Shown: one piece after another, positions 14,325-14,868 of the stretch
How positions within the stretch are numbered: position 1 is the stretch's first letter
Layout: each line of letters starts with the position of its first letter
Source: Gammaproteobacteria bacterium
Lineage (GTDB): Bacteria > Pseudomonadota > Gammaproteobacteria > UBA6429
DNA: 14,868 nt
Assembly (NCBI GenBank): GCA_030635835.1
Contig: DAOVYB010000019.1
Coordinates: forward strand, 1-14,868
Direction of reading: 5' to 3'
Notes under the pieces: generated by a model
What the model saw: only the letters and a program-made list of their open reading frames with translations
The model's database searches: none
Told to the model about the DNA's origin: nothing
Program-made: the position numbers and the translations under genes

Positions 14325-14450
14325 TTCACGAATAGTTAGGGGGGGAGATTACTGCGTTAAAAGCCACCTCAAAATGCTCATGTACTAAATGTACACTCCG
14401 CTTTTTCGTTGACTTTTGCCTTGTACTCTTCCCCCCTAACTATCCGTGAA
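14325..14450 (-). repeat. Palindromic MITE-like element, copy A (between ruvC and ruvA)
   Basis: The terminal inverted repeats at 14325-14348 and 14427-14450 match at 22 of 24 positions and open with TTCACGRATAG, ending in runs of G and C. The inner part, read on the minus strand, repeats the blocks of copy B at the same spacing: ACAAGGCAAAA (14424-14414), GAAAAAGCGGAG (14407-14396), a small hairpin TGTAC/GTACA (14395-14381), TGAGCATTTTGA (14380-14369) and TTTTAACGC (14362-14354). The 71-nt core shares 54 positions with copy B, with no indel. It carries no open reading frame. It begins 17 bases after the ruvC stop and ends about 19 bases before the ruvA start. Confidence 0.85.
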
Positions 14451-14466
14451 GAATCCTCATTCATTA

Positions 14467-14868
14467 TTATCGTGCTCTTCGGGCACGAGGTTTGTTTGAA
14501 AGCGCTTCAATTCTATTTCCCAATGTTTGTCCGGTATGCGCATGACATAGTGCAATAGCTAACGCATCAGCGGCATCTTCTTGTGGTGCTTGCGATAAAC
14601 CTAACAAATTCACCACCATGTGCTGTACCTGTGATTTAGCCGCATTACCCTTTCCGACGACCGCTTTTTTGATTTGCGTTGCCGTGTATTCACTCACCGG
14701 AATTTTTCTGAGAGCAACCGTACTAATTGCTGCCCCCCTTGCCTGGCCCAATTTTAAAGCTGAATCAACATTTTGGCTGACAAAGACTTTTTCAATCGCC
14801 ATTTCATCCGGTTGAAACTCATCTAATAAGGTATTTAATCCTTCCGAAATAATACAAAGTTTTTCAGC
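14467..14868 (-). CDS. ruvC: Holliday junction resolvase RuvC, 5' end outside the window
   Basis: The visible 133 residues are the C-terminal three quarters of RuvC; the frame is open to the window edge, so the true start (with the first catalytic Asp in the GIDPG motif) lies beyond 14868. The ATG at 14802 is internal. Seen here are the catalytic Glu in [11 protein letters not shown], the conserved [29 protein letters not shown], and the two C-terminal catalytic aspartates in [15 protein letters not shown]. RuvC cleaves Holliday junctions bound by RuvAB. It ends in a basic tail (PRARRAR). By comparison with E. coli RuvC (173 residues), about 45 residues are missing. Confidence 0.97.
   Translation of the reverse strand, partial: AEKLCIISEGLNTLLDEFQPDEMAIEKVFVSQNVDSALKLGQARGAAISTVALRKIPVSEYTATQIKKAVVGKGNAAKSQVQHMVVNLLGLSQAPQEDAADALAIALCHAHTGQTLGNRIEALSNKPRARRAR

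Noticed and set aside
14618..14815. Plus-strand open frame opposite ruvC
   Set aside because: It is a shadow of the conserved ruvC reading frame; other plus-strand frames at 2228, 7965, 9334 and 12071 were dismissed for the same reason.

Overview
The window comes from a moderately AT-rich gammaproteobacterium. This rests on the gene order ruvC-ruvA-ruvB-ybgC-tolQ-tolR-tolA-tolB-pal-cpoB-queE-queC, which is typical of that class, and on the sequence character of the Tol-Pal proteins. A YeeE/YedE-type sulfur-compound transporter and an Mrp-type antiporter suggest, but do not prove, a free-living marine or sulfur-metabolising lineage. Every recognised gene lies on the minus strand, so transcription runs from high to low coordinates.

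Layout in transcription order. (1) 14868-12647: Holliday-junction resolution, ruvC (5' end outside the window), ruvA, ruvB. (2) 12588-7304: cell-envelope module, ybgC thioesterase, inner-membrane TolQRA, periplasmic TolB, lipoprotein Pal and the coiled-coil/TPR protein CpoB. (3) 7298-5771: queE and queC, two steps of 7-deazaguanine (preQ0/queuosine) synthesis. (4) 5632-4358: a YeeE/YedE membrane transporter with its own promoter. (5) 4279-4204: tRNA-Lys(UUU) with an encoded CCA, its own promoter and an intrinsic terminator. (6) 3945-1: an Mrp/Mnh cation/proton antiporter operon in the order E-F-G-(DUF4040/MbhE-like)-B-C-D, with translationally coupled junctions; the last gene runs off the window.

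The genes are conventional. The most interesting material is between them. Two gaps (ruvC-ruvA and tolB-pal) hold diverged copies, in opposite orientation, of one palindromic element of about 125 bp. Its primary-sequence blocks are conserved with identical spacing, while the segments between the blocks and the outer arms differ between copies yet remain self-complementary within each copy. That is a covariation pattern and implies selection for, or copying through, a folded structure. One end of the tolB-pal copy supplies the tolB stop codon. A third, unrelated GC-rich inverted repeat followed by a T-rich tract and a pentanucleotide microsatellite separates queE from queC. Further palindromes or direct repeats lie at the promoters of the YeeE gene and the mnh operon.

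No gap in the window exceeds 300 bases. No insertion-sequence transposase, phage gene, CRISPR array or plus-strand gene was recognised.
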